NCBI GenBank assembly: GCA_038327655.1
Contig: JBBQLG010000003.1
Coordinates: 1-64,000 of the forward strand
Source of the DNA: JBBQLG01 sp038327655
Lineage (GTDB): Bacteria > Bacteroidota > Bacteroidia > Cytophagales > Spirosomataceae
Reading direction: 5' to 3'
Length of the DNA: 64,000 nucleotides
Of this stretch, positions 17,097 to 25,397 are shown one piece after another. How positions within the stretch are numbered: position 1 is the stretch's first letter; the number at the start of each line of letters is the position of its first letter. Under the pieces are notes generated by a model, which did not search any database, was not told the DNA's origin, and saw only the letters and a list, made by a program, of their open reading frames with translations. The translations under genes were made by a program, and so were the position numbers.

Positions 17097-18086
17097 ATGC
17101 AAACCCTTAATACTGTTGCCGGTACCGATGCTTCGCTGAAGCAACTGGTCCGTGAGGCCTATACCACTATCGCCGACCAGCCCCGTGAAAAGAACGCGGC
17201 TTTGGCCTGCGGATGCGGTCCGGCCGGGCTGCGTTCAGTCGGGCTGCGTTCAGTCGGGCTGCGTTCAGTCGGGCTGCGTTCAGTCGGGCTGCGTTCAGTC
17301 GGCTGCGGCCCGCTCGACGATGCCACCATCATGGCCGACGATTATAGTCAACTGGCTGGTTATGTAGTCGATGCTGACCTCGGGTTGGGCTGCGGCCTGC
17401 CGACGCAATTTGCCCGGATCAAGCCCGGCGATACGGTGATCGACCTCGGTTCGGGCGCGGGCAATGATTGTTTTGTGGCTCGTCACGAGACCGGACCCAC
17501 CGGCAACGTGATCGGGATTGATTTTACCGAAGCCATGATCGACCGCGCCCGCCGGAATGCTGATGAACGCGGGTTCAACAACGTCGAGTTTCGGTTCGGC
17601 GACATCGAGCAGATGCCCGTTGGGGATAATGTGGCCAATGTGATCGTGTCGAACTGTGTGCTGAATCTGGTGCCAAACAAGTCAAATGTGATTGCCGAAA
17701 TTTTCCGGGTGCTGACCCCGGGCGGCCATTTCAGCATTTCTGACATTGTGCTGCTGCGCGACCTGCCGGAGAATCTGCGTCGGCCCGCCGAACTCTATTC
17801 GGGCTGCATCGCCGGAGCTATTCACAAAGAGGACTACCTCGACATTATTGCCCGAACGGGTTTTGTGAACGTGCTGCTCCAAAAAGAAAAGCCGATTGTG
17901 CTACCCGATGCGTTTCTGGCTGAATACCTCACTGTTGACGAAATCGCCAGCTATCGTAGTGTCTCGACGGGGATCGTGAGTGTGACGGTCTATGCCGAAA
18001 AGCCGCTGACGGGGGTAATTTCGCTGGTCGATGTGAGTTTGGCGGGTGAGGGTGGGGCCTGCTGTGCGCCGGGGTGCTGCTCCTAA
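17097..18086 (+). CDS. arsM: Arsenite S-adenosylmethionine methyltransferase ArsM
   Basis: This 329-residue enzyme methylates arsenite and supplies the dimethylarsenic used by ArsS. SAM motif I is VIDLGSGAGND (about 114-124). The three arsenic-binding Cys of the family are present at Cys99 (GCGLP), Cys187 (SNCVLNL) and Cys237 (SGCIAGA), and the tail is Cys-rich (CCAPGCCS). Odd feature: five exact in-frame copies of the pentapeptide GLRSV (residues 44-68) are inserted between the Cys groups CGCGP and GCGP near the N-terminus. The reading frame is kept, so the enzyme is probably active. An ArsR-type operator lies just upstream and arsN2 follows after 12 bases. Confidence 0.93.
   Translation: MQTLNTVAGTDASLKQLVREAYTTIADQPREKNAALACGCGPAGLRSVGLRSVGLRSVGLRSVGLRSVGCGPLDDATIMADDYSQLAGYVVDADLGLGCGLPTQFARIKPGDTVIDLGSGAGNDCFVARHETGPTGNVIGIDFTEAMIDRARRNADERGFNNVEFRFGDIEQMPVGDNVANVIVSNCVLNLVPNKSNVIAEIFRVLTPGGHFSISDIVLLRDLPENLRRPAELYSGCIAGAIHKEDYLDIIARTGFVNVLLQKEKPIVLPDAFLAEYLTVDEIASYRSVSTGIVSVTVYAEKPLTGVISLVDVSLAGEGGACCAPGCCS
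17226..17300 (+). repeat. Five perfect 15-bp tandem repeats inside arsM
   Basis: The unit GGGCTGCGTTCAGTC is repeated five times without a mismatch at 17226, 17241, 17256, 17271 and 17286. The unit length is a multiple of three, so copy-number change by slippage would add or remove GLRSV units without breaking arsM. Perfect identity points to recent expansion. Confidence 0.97.
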
Positions 18087-18098
18087 TGGAAACGACCG

Positions 18099-18533
18099 AT
18101 GGACATACGCTACCGACCCGCCCAACCGGCCGACCGGCCTGCACTGGTCAGGCTGTTGCAACAAGCCGCCCTGCTCACCGATGATCTACCCGATGACCTG
18201 ACGGGCTTTTGGGTGGCCATCGCCGATACGGATCTGGTTGGCGCAGCCGGGACCGAGCCGTTTGGTGGTGTGGGCCTGCTTCGGTCAGTAGCCGTCCGTC
18301 CCGATTATCAGCAACAACATATTGCCCGGCAACTGCTCGATCGCTTATTGATCCAGGCGCAGGCTGCCGGCCTGACTGACCTGTATCTGCTGACTATTTC
18401 GGCCAATGGCTATTTTGAGCGATTCGGGTTTGTTGTCGTCCCCCGTCAGACCGTGCCGGACAGCATCCGGCAAACCCGACAATTCGGCAGTCTTTGCCCT
18501 GATTCGGCCGTTTTGATGCACAAGTCCTTGTAA
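18099..18533 (+). CDS. arsN2: ArsN2-type GNAT acetyltransferase
   Basis: A 144-residue GNAT fold protein: acetyl-CoA binding region RSVAVRPDYQQQHIARQLL (about residues 65-83), then the beta5 segment LYLLTISANGYFERFGF. Its position between arsM and an arsenate reductase gene and its family resemblance match ArsN2, an N-acetyltransferase carried in ars operons. The natural substrate is uncertain; related ArsN1 proteins acetylate organoarsenicals such as phosphinothricin analogues. It begins 12 bases after the arsM stop and ends 11 bases before the reductase gene, consistent with one transcript. Confidence 0.85.
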   Translation: MDIRYRPAQPADRPALVRLLQQAALLTDDLPDDLTGFWVAIADTDLVGAAGTEPFGGVGLLRSVAVRPDYQQQHIARQLLDRLLIQAQAAGLTDLYLLTISANGYFERFGFVVVPRQTVPDSIRQTRQFGSLCPDSAVLMHKSL

Positions 18534-18544
18534 AACAGAATTTT

Positions 18545-18952
18545 ATGAAACGAATCTTAGTACTCTGTACCGGCAATTCGGCCCGGAGCCAGGTGGCACA
18601 CGGCTATCTACAACAGTTCGCCGGAAGCCGGGCCGACGTTTTTAGCGCAGGTGTGGCTCCGCACGGGGTCAACCCGCTGGCCGTTCAAGTGATGGCCGAG
18701 GATGGAGTCAATATCAGTCATCACACGTCCAATCACGTAGACGAATATGCAGCCCTGCCATTCGATTTTGTGATTACTGTTTGTGATAATGCCCGGGAGC
18801 AATGCCCGTTTTTTCCGGGGGCGGGCCAAACCGTTCACTACAGTTTTTCAGACCCGTCGCACGCTGCACCAGAGGACCGGCTGGCTCAGTTTCGGGTTGT
18901 CCGGGATGAGATCAAAGCATACAGCGAGCATTTTATCCGGGAAAATGTCTGA
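18545..18952 (+). CDS. arsC: Low-molecular-weight phosphatase-type arsenate reductase
   Basis: The 135-residue protein has the P-loop CTGNSARS (Cys8) at its N-terminus and FDFVITVCDNAREQCPFFPG in the second half. These hold the two further Cys expected for thioredoxin-coupled arsenate reductases of the LMW-PTP class. It reduces arsenate to arsenite for export by ACR3 or methylation by ArsM. The gene overlaps the likely acr3 start by eight bases. Confidence 0.92.
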   Translation: MKRILVLCTGNSARSQVAHGYLQQFAGSRADVFSAGVAPHGVNPLAVQVMAEDGVNISHHTSNHVDEYAALPFDFVITVCDNAREQCPFFPGAGQTVHYSFSDPSHAAPEDRLAQFRVVRDEIKAYSEHFIRENV

Positions 18953-20030
18953 CATGGAAACTGCAACCAATTCATCACCGGCAAGTCTGGCGCAACCGTC
19001 GGCCCGTCCGAAACTTTCATTTCTGGACCAGTACCTGACGCTCTGGATTTTTCTGGCAATGGCCGTGGGTGTGAGCATCGGCTATTTTTTTCCGCAGTCG
19101 GAAGCCTTCATCAATCCGTTCAACGTCGGGACCGTAAACATACCGCTGGCTATCGGGCTGGTACTGATGATGTTCCCGCCGTTGGCGAAGGTGCGATTTG
19201 CCGAACTACCAACCGTGTTTGCCAACCCGAAGATTCTGGGTTTGTCGCTGCTGCAAAACTGGGTCGTGGGGCCGTTGCTGATGTTCGGGCTGGCGGTGCT
19301 GTTTCTGCCCGATAAGCCTGAATACATGACGGGTCTGATTATGATCGGCATTGCCCGCTGCATTGCAATGGTGCTTGTCTGGAACGATCTGGCCGGGGGC
19401 GACCGGCTCTATGCCGCTGGTCTGGTGGCGTTCAACAGCGTGTTTCAGGTCTTGTTTTACCCGGTCTATGCCTGGGTGTTTGTCACCCTGCTGCCGCCCC
19501 TGTTCGGTCTGACCGGCTACACTGTTCATATCGGTATCGGAGAGGTTGCGCAAAGCGTATTCATCTACCTTGGGATCCCGTTTCTGGCCGGTATTCTGGC
19601 ACGCATTTCCCTAACACGGCTCAAGTCAGTGACTTGGTACGAAAAAACATTTTTACCGGCCGTGAGTCCGATTACGCTCGTAGCCCTGCTGTTTACGATT
19701 GTGGTTATGTTCAGTCTAAAAGGCCGATTGATTGTCCAAATTCCATTCGATGTGTTACGGATTGCCCTGCCGCTGACGGTCTATTTTGTGCTGATGTTCT
19801 TCTCTGCCTTTTTCCTCTCCAAACGCGCCGGGGCCGGTTACGCCAAATCTACCTCGCTGGCCTTCACTGCAGCGGGCAACAATTTTGAGCTGGGTATTGC
19901 CGTAGCTGTTGCTGTTTTCGGCATTAATTCCGGGGCCGCGTTTGCCGCCGTCGTTGGGCCGCTGATCGAAGTGCCGGTGCTGATTTTGATGGTCAAATTT
20001 GCACTGCATCAACGCAATCGTTTCGTCTGA
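18945..20030 (+). CDS. acr3: ACR3-family arsenite efflux permease
   Basis: From the ATG at 18945 the protein has 361 residues; an in-frame ATG at 18954 is an equal choice, and the earlier open frame is only antisense-like extension through arsC. Ten membrane helices are visible. The ACR3 signature GIARCIAMVLVWNDLAGGDR with its essential Cys lies in the fourth helix region, and the conserved SLAFTAAGNNFELGIAVAVA comes near the C-terminus. It exports arsenite using the proton motive force. It is the last intact gene of the arsenic island. Confidence 0.94.
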   Translation: MSDMETATNSSPASLAQPSARPKLSFLDQYLTLWIFLAMAVGVSIGYFFPQSEAFINPFNVGTVNIPLAIGLVLMMFPPLAKVRFAELPTVFANPKILGLSLLQNWVVGPLLMFGLAVLFLPDKPEYMTGLIMIGIARCIAMVLVWNDLAGGDRLYAAGLVAFNSVFQVLFYPVYAWVFVTLLPPLFGLTGYTVHIGIGEVAQSVFIYLGIPFLAGILARISLTRLKSVTWYEKTFLPAVSPITLVALLFTIVVMFSLKGRLIVQIPFDVLRIALPLTVYFVLMFFSAFFLSKRAGAGYAKSTSLAFTAAGNNFELGIAVAVAVFGINSGAAFAAVVGPLIEVPVLILMVKFALHQRNRFV

Positions 20031-20056
20031 TCTACGCTAAAAAATCAACCGCTTTA

Positions 20057-20199
20057 GTGGCCACATCTGCTCTGAAAGTTGCTCTGTTTTCCGATATTCC
20101 CACCAACCTGCCCGCAATAGAATCAGTTTTGGCGAAGATCAACAACCTATATTACCTCGGCGATCTGGTTGGGTATGACGTCTCGACGAATGAGGTGGT
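20057..20199 (+). pseudogene. Remnant of a metallophosphoesterase gene
   Basis: A GTG-initiated frame reads KVALFSDIPTNLPAIESVLA, then LYYLGDLVGYDVSTNEVV. This matches the start of small calcineurin-like phosphoesterases (FSDIHANLPA...YCLGDLVGYG...PNEVV). The metal-binding His of DIH is replaced by Pro, about ten residues are missing before the LGDLVGY block, and the frame joins foreign sequence at about 20200. Such phosphoesterases are found beside ACR3 genes in Bacteroidota, so this was probably a sixth member of the ars operon. Confidence 0.75.
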
Positions 20200-20463
20200 C
20201 AGTTTGTTCTCGAGCCGAACGATGCCAACACCTGGGTACGGGTACGGGCCATGATCGAAAATTTTCTCGTGCTGCAATGGCGGGCTGGCGCGTTACAGGG
20301 AGTCAAACCCGACCAGGCTTTTTACGTAGCGGTAGGCCTCAATCAGACAATGACCGCCTTAGATATACTGGAAGGCCGCATGAACGTGGAAATAGGGATG
20401 GCCATTGTTCGTCCAGCCGAATTTATCATCCTGAATTTCAGTCAGATGATGCCGCAGTCATAA
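20200..20463 (+). pseudogene. C-terminal remnant of a contractile tail sheath protein
   Basis: In a frame shifted from the phosphoesterase remnant, the DNA reads QFVLEPNDANTWVRVRAMIE, then LVLQWRAGALQG, AFYVAVGLNQTMTALDILEG and VRPAEFIILNFSQMMPQS before a stop. This is the conserved C-terminus of phage-tail-sheath-like proteins, most like those of extracellular contractile injection systems. Only about 85 residues remain and there is no start. It is the relic of a larger locus that was deleted or moved. Confidence 0.72.
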
Positions 20464-20733
20464 CGAGCACACCAATTCTGAAAAATCATTCGGGCAGAAA
20501 ATAAAGCGACCAGACAAGCTACTGATCCCTCACTCCCGACGCCGTTGCTTCTGACCGCCACCAACCGGACGTTTGACCTCTGTGCCCAGGGAAAGGACAA
20601 TACGGGTGGCCTGCTTTCGTACTCTACGATGATATTCTCCGCATCATTCGAAACGCGTTAGCATCCATTCGAAGGAAGGACAATTGATTGCGGCCAGAAA
20701 CAGGAAGCCTGCTTCACAACTACCACTAACCGC

Positions 20734-21948
20734 TCAGCGGGGATAGATTACTTTGAAGCGACCACTCACAGTTACCGAAGCGGGCATGGTCATTGGCCCC
20801 TTTTGCTCAGCAAGCGGAGCGTCAACGATGCTGTACGTCCCTTCAATAACGTCCGGGCTAACCCGCTGCACATCGACCTGCCATTTCGCCGTTGGATTGG
20901 TTGATTTACGGGGGCGCACCGACCAGTAACCCGCTGCCCCCTGGTTGTTGGTGAACGAGAGATTAACCTGATCGCCCGTGTACGTACCGACGCCCGCAAA
21001 AGCAGGCCAGATAATGGACATCTGTTTCCAGCCCGCAGCGGACCAGGTGGTGCTGAAGCTGTACTCAACGGTGGTCTGCTCCTGGGGACGCTTGAGTTGA
21101 GTCAGCGAAATCCACTGGCCGTTGGCCTGCTCGGTCTTGCCCTCGTAGCTAAAGTCGGTACCGGGGGTGGTGAGCTGGCGCTGATCAATCCGCACCCGCG
21201 TTGCGGTGGGCGGGGACGGGTAACCATTCTCATTGGTTCCGCCCCCGGGGATTGGGAGGTAACCCCAGCCTTCGACCATCCGCTCCACATTGGTGTAGGC
21301 CCAGTAAGGTTCCCCTTCTGATTGAGTGCGCAGGTTACGATTTTCGTCCAGCATATTTTTGACCCGCAGGTTGATGCGCTCGGGGACAGCCCCGGGCTGT
21401 TTGAGGGTAAAAAGGAACTCGATGTCAATGTAGTCGGGAGTGATGGCCATGATCCGTACCTGCTTCTCCGCGCGGGACAGGTCGTTGATCTCCCGGGTGA
21501 ACAGACCGACTGGGGTGCGTACGTAGGCCGTGACAATGTAGGCGTCGAACTTGCCCTCCCCATTGTCATCGGCCGGGTTGTAGACGCGGTAGCTCCGGCC
21601 AGCCTCGAAGGGGCCGTTAAAGCTAAATGATACTCTATATTGCTCGTTCTGGGCCTGAATGCCTAAATACGAGGGGTTACGGCTATAGAGGTCATAACCC
21701 TGGGTAGCCTCTACGGGAAAGGCCTGATCGGGTCCGAAGGCAATGGGCTGGCCGCCAATGGTGCCGGTCAGGGTACCGGTGATATCCGTCTTCGATGTGG
21801 TGCGGATACCGGGGGTGCCGGTAAAAAGGTACGAACTGACTTTGCTGGCGACCGGATCCGGTGTTGGTGGCTGCGTCAGATTGGAGGATTGGCAGGCTAC
21901 CAGCAACAGTAGCGAACCGAAGCAGGTAAGGGCAGGCGTTACTTTCAT
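20734..21948 (-). CDS. Putative lipoprotein of unknown function
   Basis: The 404-residue protein starts with a lipoprotein signal (LLLLVACQSS, Cys19), then about 20 Pro/Thr-rich residues, then a long beta-rich body with no domain I recognise. Repeated motifs such as YRVSFSFNGPFEAGRSYRVY, VRIDQRQLTTPG and VTVSGRFKVIYPR suggest stacked beta-sandwich modules, as in surface-exposed Bacteroidota lipoproteins. It is transcribed leftward, divergent from another lipoprotein gene at 22189 with a 240-base gap. About 270 bases between it and the sheath remnant hold no recognisable gene. Confidence 0.7.
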   Translation of the reverse strand: MKVTPALTCFGSLLLLVACQSSNLTQPPTPDPVASKVSSYLFTGTPGIRTTSKTDITGTLTGTIGGQPIAFGPDQAFPVEATQGYDLYSRNPSYLGIQAQNEQYRVSFSFNGPFEAGRSYRVYNPADDNGEGKFDAYIVTAYVRTPVGLFTREINDLSRAEKQVRIMAITPDYIDIEFLFTLKQPGAVPERINLRVKNMLDENRNLRTQSEGEPYWAYTNVERMVEGWGYLPIPGGGTNENGYPSPPTATRVRIDQRQLTTPGTDFSYEGKTEQANGQWISLTQLKRPQEQTTVEYSFSTTWSAAGWKQMSIIWPAFAGVGTYTGDQVNLSFTNNQGAAGYWSVRPRKSTNPTAKWQVDVQRVSPDVIEGTYSIVDAPLAEQKGPMTMPASVTVSGRFKVIYPR

Positions 21949-22188
21949 AATTTACACTGGTTTAAACGTTAAGTGGTGCTGGTGCTTACCAGCCAGCAGT
22001 TGCCTGCCATCGAGGACATAGACACGCCTGGGGTTGCCGTGTGTTGCAGGTCAACGACTAATTTTTTGATACCCGCCGATAGCCGCTCAACCGGTAAAAA
22101 AAAGGTATATCATTGCAACAGTCAGGTATCCATTTGGTGTCTGTAGTGCACAGGGAGTGCGTATGCCCCGGTTGCTTATCCGACGTTT

Positions 22189-23172
22189 ATGAATAGACGA
22201 ATACAACTTGTCTGGCTTGGACTGCTGCTCAGCGGGAGTAGCAGTTGTAATCGCTTCACCGACCAACAGCCAACGCCCGACAGCGGCCCCCCGCCAGCCA
22301 GTGTTCAGGCCCTGACTCAGCAGTATCCCCAGGCCCAGGATATTCTCTTTACGACCATCGTACCCAACCGGCTGTGGCAGGCTACGTTCACCCAGCAACG
22401 CCAGCGCTACCAGGCCCTGACCAGTCCCACGCAGCTCTTAACCACGGACCAACTGATTGAGGGCAGCGTTCCCGACTCGCTGACCCGCGTTCTGGAATCG
22501 ACCGTGGTGGCCGGTGGCAGGTACAGCAATCCCCGCTTTCGGCAGTATGACTGGTTCCGCGCCGTGACGACCAACGGGCAGTTTACGTACCTCTACGCCG
22601 ACTACACCTGGCAGCAGCAACCCTACACCATTTACTGGTCCATCGCCCGGCCGGCCGTCGGAAAAGCGTTCTACAATGCTTACCTGTTACCCTTCCAGAA
22701 GGTCGACTATCAAACCAGAACGTTGGCCGACCTCCCCGAAACGATACAGGCATCTCTGCGAAACCAGAACCTGCTGTTTACCCTGGCCGTGATCCAGGTA
22801 GATGGCTTCGGCAAGCGACGCTATACACTGTCGGTCCAGCAGCCGACGGCCCCGCTGAAAGATCAGTATTGGCAACTCACGTACGATGATGATGGGCAGT
22901 TACTGGGGGCTACGAACCAGGCAACGGCGTATTTTTTTCAGCAACGGGACCAACTGCCCCCGGCGATTCAGCAGTACCTCCAGCGGCCCGAGCTGACAGA
23001 CTTTGACCTGGGGACAAAGGGTGGTCAGTTCGGCTCTTTTGCGCGTCATACCTATGGCGCACTAAACACCTTCAGCGTCAATGTGGAAAAAGGTAACCAA
23101 GCCTGGGTGATGACTTTTTCGGATAAAGGCCAATTGATCAGCCGGGTTTTTCAGACCTACGGGTCTTTCTGA
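22189..23172 (+). CDS. Putative lipoprotein upstream of an ECF sigma factor
   Basis: A 327-residue protein with a lipobox-like signal (LLLSGSSSCNRF, Cys near residue 20) and a body with two similar PepSY-like halves: YPQAQDILFTTIVPNRLWQATF early, and WQLTYDDDGQLLGATNQA and AWVMTFSDKGQLISRVF late. These VxF-x(2,3)-D-x-x-G-x-L-L repeats resemble periplasmic PepSY-like beta-lactamase-inhibitor-like folds, but I cannot name a family with confidence. It lies 39 bases before the sigma factor gene and may be part of the same unit. Confidence 0.65.
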   Translation: MNRRIQLVWLGLLLSGSSSCNRFTDQQPTPDSGPPPASVQALTQQYPQAQDILFTTIVPNRLWQATFTQQRQRYQALTSPTQLLTTDQLIEGSVPDSLTRVLESTVVAGGRYSNPRFRQYDWFRAVTTNGQFTYLYADYTWQQQPYTIYWSIARPAVGKAFYNAYLLPFQKVDYQTRTLADLPETIQASLRNQNLLFTLAVIQVDGFGKRRYTLSVQQPTAPLKDQYWQLTYDDDGQLLGATNQATAYFFQQRDQLPPAIQQYLQRPELTDFDLGTKGGQFGSFARHTYGALNTFSVNVEKGNQAWVMTFSDKGQLISRVFQTYGSF

Positions 23173-23211
23173 TCTGTCACTAAAGACTCTCCTCACTGAC
23201 CCGTCTTTATC

Positions 23212-23799
23212 ATGGCGTTATTCGGTCGTAAGTCATACCAAACCCTTACCGAACTGGTCGTGGGCTGTCAGCAACAGCAGCCCCGGGCGCAGCGTGCCTT
23301 TTACGAACGCTATCAGGCCCGAATGCTGGGGGTTTGCGTGCGCTACACCCGTACCGTGGCCGAAGCCGAGGATATCTTTCAGGAAGCCTTTCTCAAAGTG
23401 TTCACTCATATCGACGAACTGACTAAACCCGAGTCGGCCGACAGTTGGGTCAAGGCAATCGTAGTGCGGACGGCCATCAACTACTACCATCGGACCACCC
23501 GCCCCCAGGAACACCTCACCAGCTACGAGGCCATCTGCGAGCCACCCACCAGCGATGATCACCTGCAGTTGCTGGCCGGTTACGATCAGGAAGCCCTGCT
23601 AAGCCTGCTGGCCCGTCTGCCCGACGCCTACCGGCTGGTGGTTAACCTGTACCTGATCGAAGGCTATACCCACGCCGAGATCGCCAAATTACTCCTGATC
23701 CCCGAAGCCACGGTACGCTCCCGCTTTAGCCGGGGCCGCCAACTGCTGATCACCTATACGAACCAACATGGCATCCAACGACATGAATTCCTGGGATGA
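23212..23799 (+). CDS. ECF-type RNA polymerase sigma factor
   Basis: The 195-residue product has sigma region 2 at about 30-95 (EAEDIFQEAFLKVFTHIDEL, then WVKAIVVRTAINYYH) and region 4 at about 130-185 (LPDAYRLVVNLYLIEGYTHA and AKLLLIPEATVRSRFSRGRQ). It overlaps the start of the next gene by 32 bases, so the sigma factor and its putative membrane-bound antagonist are translationally coupled. This is the second ECF unit of the window and is not closely similar to the first. Confidence 0.92.
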   Translation: MALFGRKSYQTLTELVVGCQQQQPRAQRAFYERYQARMLGVCVRYTRTVAEAEDIFQEAFLKVFTHIDELTKPESADSWVKAIVVRTAINYYHRTTRPQEHLTSYEAICEPPTSDDHLQLLAGYDQEALLSLLARLPDAYRLVVNLYLIEGYTHAEIAKLLLIPEATVRSRFSRGRQLLITYTNQHGIQRHEFLG

Positions 23800-25216
23800 T
23801 GACCCCGATGAGCAGCTACGCCAGCGCTGGCAGCAGACATTCGCCAATTTTAAGGTCCAGGCTCACCCATCGCTGGGTGGTCGTATTCTCAACGCCTTAC
23901 CGGCCGGGCGTCGGCGTAGACGAGCCTACCGGATGGTGGGCCTGTTGCTGTTGGTAAACGCTGGTTTCCTGTATCCGTTCCGGTTAGGGGAGTACCCCGA
24001 TTCGGGGAGCAACCTCACCGTGATCCGGCCTGCCACCCCGAATCAGCCGCTCCCGGATGGCCGTATCCATCCGTCTGAGGCCTCGAGCGGTCAGTTGGTA
24101 CCGCCCCGTTTATCAGTGCCTGACTTACGGCCTGGTGAGTCCATTGTCCATCGCCCGCCTGTGGTAAATCTACCAACCCGTCCCGGAGCGGCAGCCTCTG
24201 GGGTGGACGGACCATTCGGGAGCAATGCCACCCGCCAGCCTTCCTCTACTGACCGGGTCCGGCTTCGTTCCGGGGCGGGTTTGCATCTACGGCCGACCGC
24301 CGTCTCCGCCGATCCGTCTCGGGCTGCGTCAGTTCGTTCCGGGGGTACGCAGTTGCCCGTTCTGCTGGCGGGTTCGGGTACAACGGTTGGTTCCACGCCT
24401 GAATTGGCTCCAATGGGGCGGTCTGGTCGCGACAACAGGCGTTCCTTATCCACCTCCCAAAACCCCCAATCGTCGGTTGTCCAGCCGCAGACCAATGCTG
24501 TACCGGTGGCACGGCTCAAACCGGTGGGGATTTTGCCCCTGTCCAGCCAGTTGAGTGCCCACCCGGTTCAACTCCCCATCATCGAGGTAGTGCCCTGGCA
24601 TCCGGTTGAGGCTATCGTGGCTCGTCGGCGTCGGCAGTGGTTTGTTGAGGGGATACCGCTCAATAGCTTTCAGTGGATGAGCGTCCCCCCGGTCGCCACC
24701 GCTTACCTGTCGCAGGTCAAGGCCCCGGCGGCTTTTTCACCGGCCACCTTGGGTTATCAGGTGAACGGCGGTATCCGCTGGCAGCACTGGCAGGCTCATC
24801 TGTCGCTGGGTCAGGTCCGGCGCTGGGCCTATTACACGGTCAATGAAAACCGGTACCGGGTTGAACCCCGTCCGGATAACCCCAATCAGTTGGTGCGGGA
24901 AACGGACGCCGTAGCCGAAAATGTGTCGCTGCCGCTGATCGGCGCGGGCCTGAGCCAGGAGAGGCTCCTGAGCCGGGGCCGCTACGCCGTTGACCTGGGT
25001 GGTCAGGCCACCTACCTGCCGACCAGTCAGCAAGCGCTGATTGGTTTACGGGGGGGAGTTGGCCGACGGCTGGCCGTGAGCCGGACCATTGAACTACAGG
25101 TCGGCTTACGGGTCGAGTACGGTCTGAATCGACTCCTGAGTGAGCGGCAACAAGTAGTCATTCATCCGTTGCTAATCGGTATCGGCTTCAGGATTCAGCC
25201 CCGAATCCATCCGTAA
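23768..25216 (+). CDS. Dual-membrane-spanning anti-sigma-factor-like protein
   Basis: The 482-residue protein has four parts. A short acidic cytoplasmic N-terminus (DDDPDEQLRQRWQQTFANF) precedes one membrane helix (about 52-70, MVGLLLLVNAGFLYPF). Then comes a long low-complexity periplasmic stretch rich in Pro, Ser and Arg (about 75-280). The C-terminal beta-strand domain of about 170 residues (YQVNGGIRWQHWQAHLSLGQ onward) has alternating aromatic strands like a small outer-membrane barrel. This order matches the dual-membrane-spanning anti-sigma factors described in Bacteroides. It is coupled to the sigma factor gene by a 32-base overlap. No zinc site is seen, so the sigma-binding role is inferred from position and layout. 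Confidence 0.72.
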   Translation: MASNDMNSWDDDPDEQLRQRWQQTFANFKVQAHPSLGGRILNALPAGRRRRRAYRMVGLLLLVNAGFLYPFRLGEYPDSGSNLTVIRPATPNQPLPDGRIHPSEASSGQLVPPRLSVPDLRPGESIVHRPPVVNLPTRPGAAASGVDGPFGSNATRQPSSTDRVRLRSGAGLHLRPTAVSADPSRAASVRSGGTQLPVLLAGSGTTVGSTPELAPMGRSGRDNRRSLSTSQNPQSSVVQPQTNAVPVARLKPVGILPLSSQLSAHPVQLPIIEVVPWHPVEAIVARRRRQWFVEGIPLNSFQWMSVPPVATAYLSQVKAPAAFSPATLGYQVNGGIRWQHWQAHLSLGQVRRWAYYTVNENRYRVEPRPDNPNQLVRETDAVAENVSLPLIGAGLSQERLLSRGRYAVDLGGQATYLPTSQQALIGLRGGVGRRLAVSRTIELQVGLRVEYGLNRLLSERQQVVIHPLLIGIGFRIQPRIHP

Positions 25217-25305
25217 GAAATGCTACCTACAGCCGTTAGATTCTAAGCAATGGGTGAATCTTCCGACCCGAATTGCGTCGGTTGGTAACCGTAAGCAGCT
25301 TCGGC

Positions 25306-25344
25306 TCTAAGGAGTTTCTAAGGTTTGTCTAAGCCCGCTGTAAG
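25306..25344 (+). promoter_or_regulatory. 11-bp direct-repeat array A before the trehalose operon
   Basis: Half-sites TCTAAG at 25306, 25317 and 25328 and TGTAAG at 25339 are exactly 11 bases apart, so all lie on one face of the helix. A weak -7-like TTCTTG follows at 25356-25361. The array is the only promoter candidate before the trehalose-DUF305-response regulator-kinase row, so it may autoregulate the two-component system. Confidence 0.85.
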
Positions 25345-25397
25345 CCGTGCGGAGCTTCTTGCCGACAAACCAGTGCGTTTTTAACGCAAAGCTGCCT

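Noticed and set aside
17152..17367. Cys-rich frame (GCVQS repeats) overlapping arsM
   Set aside because: It is the +1 shadow of the GLRSV repeat; the arsM frame carries all family motifs.
25242..25247. Isolated TCTAAG near array A (also single copies inside genes, e.g. near 6370 and 41108)
   Set aside because: Not at 11-bp distance to another half-site and without a -7 element; single copies occur by chance.
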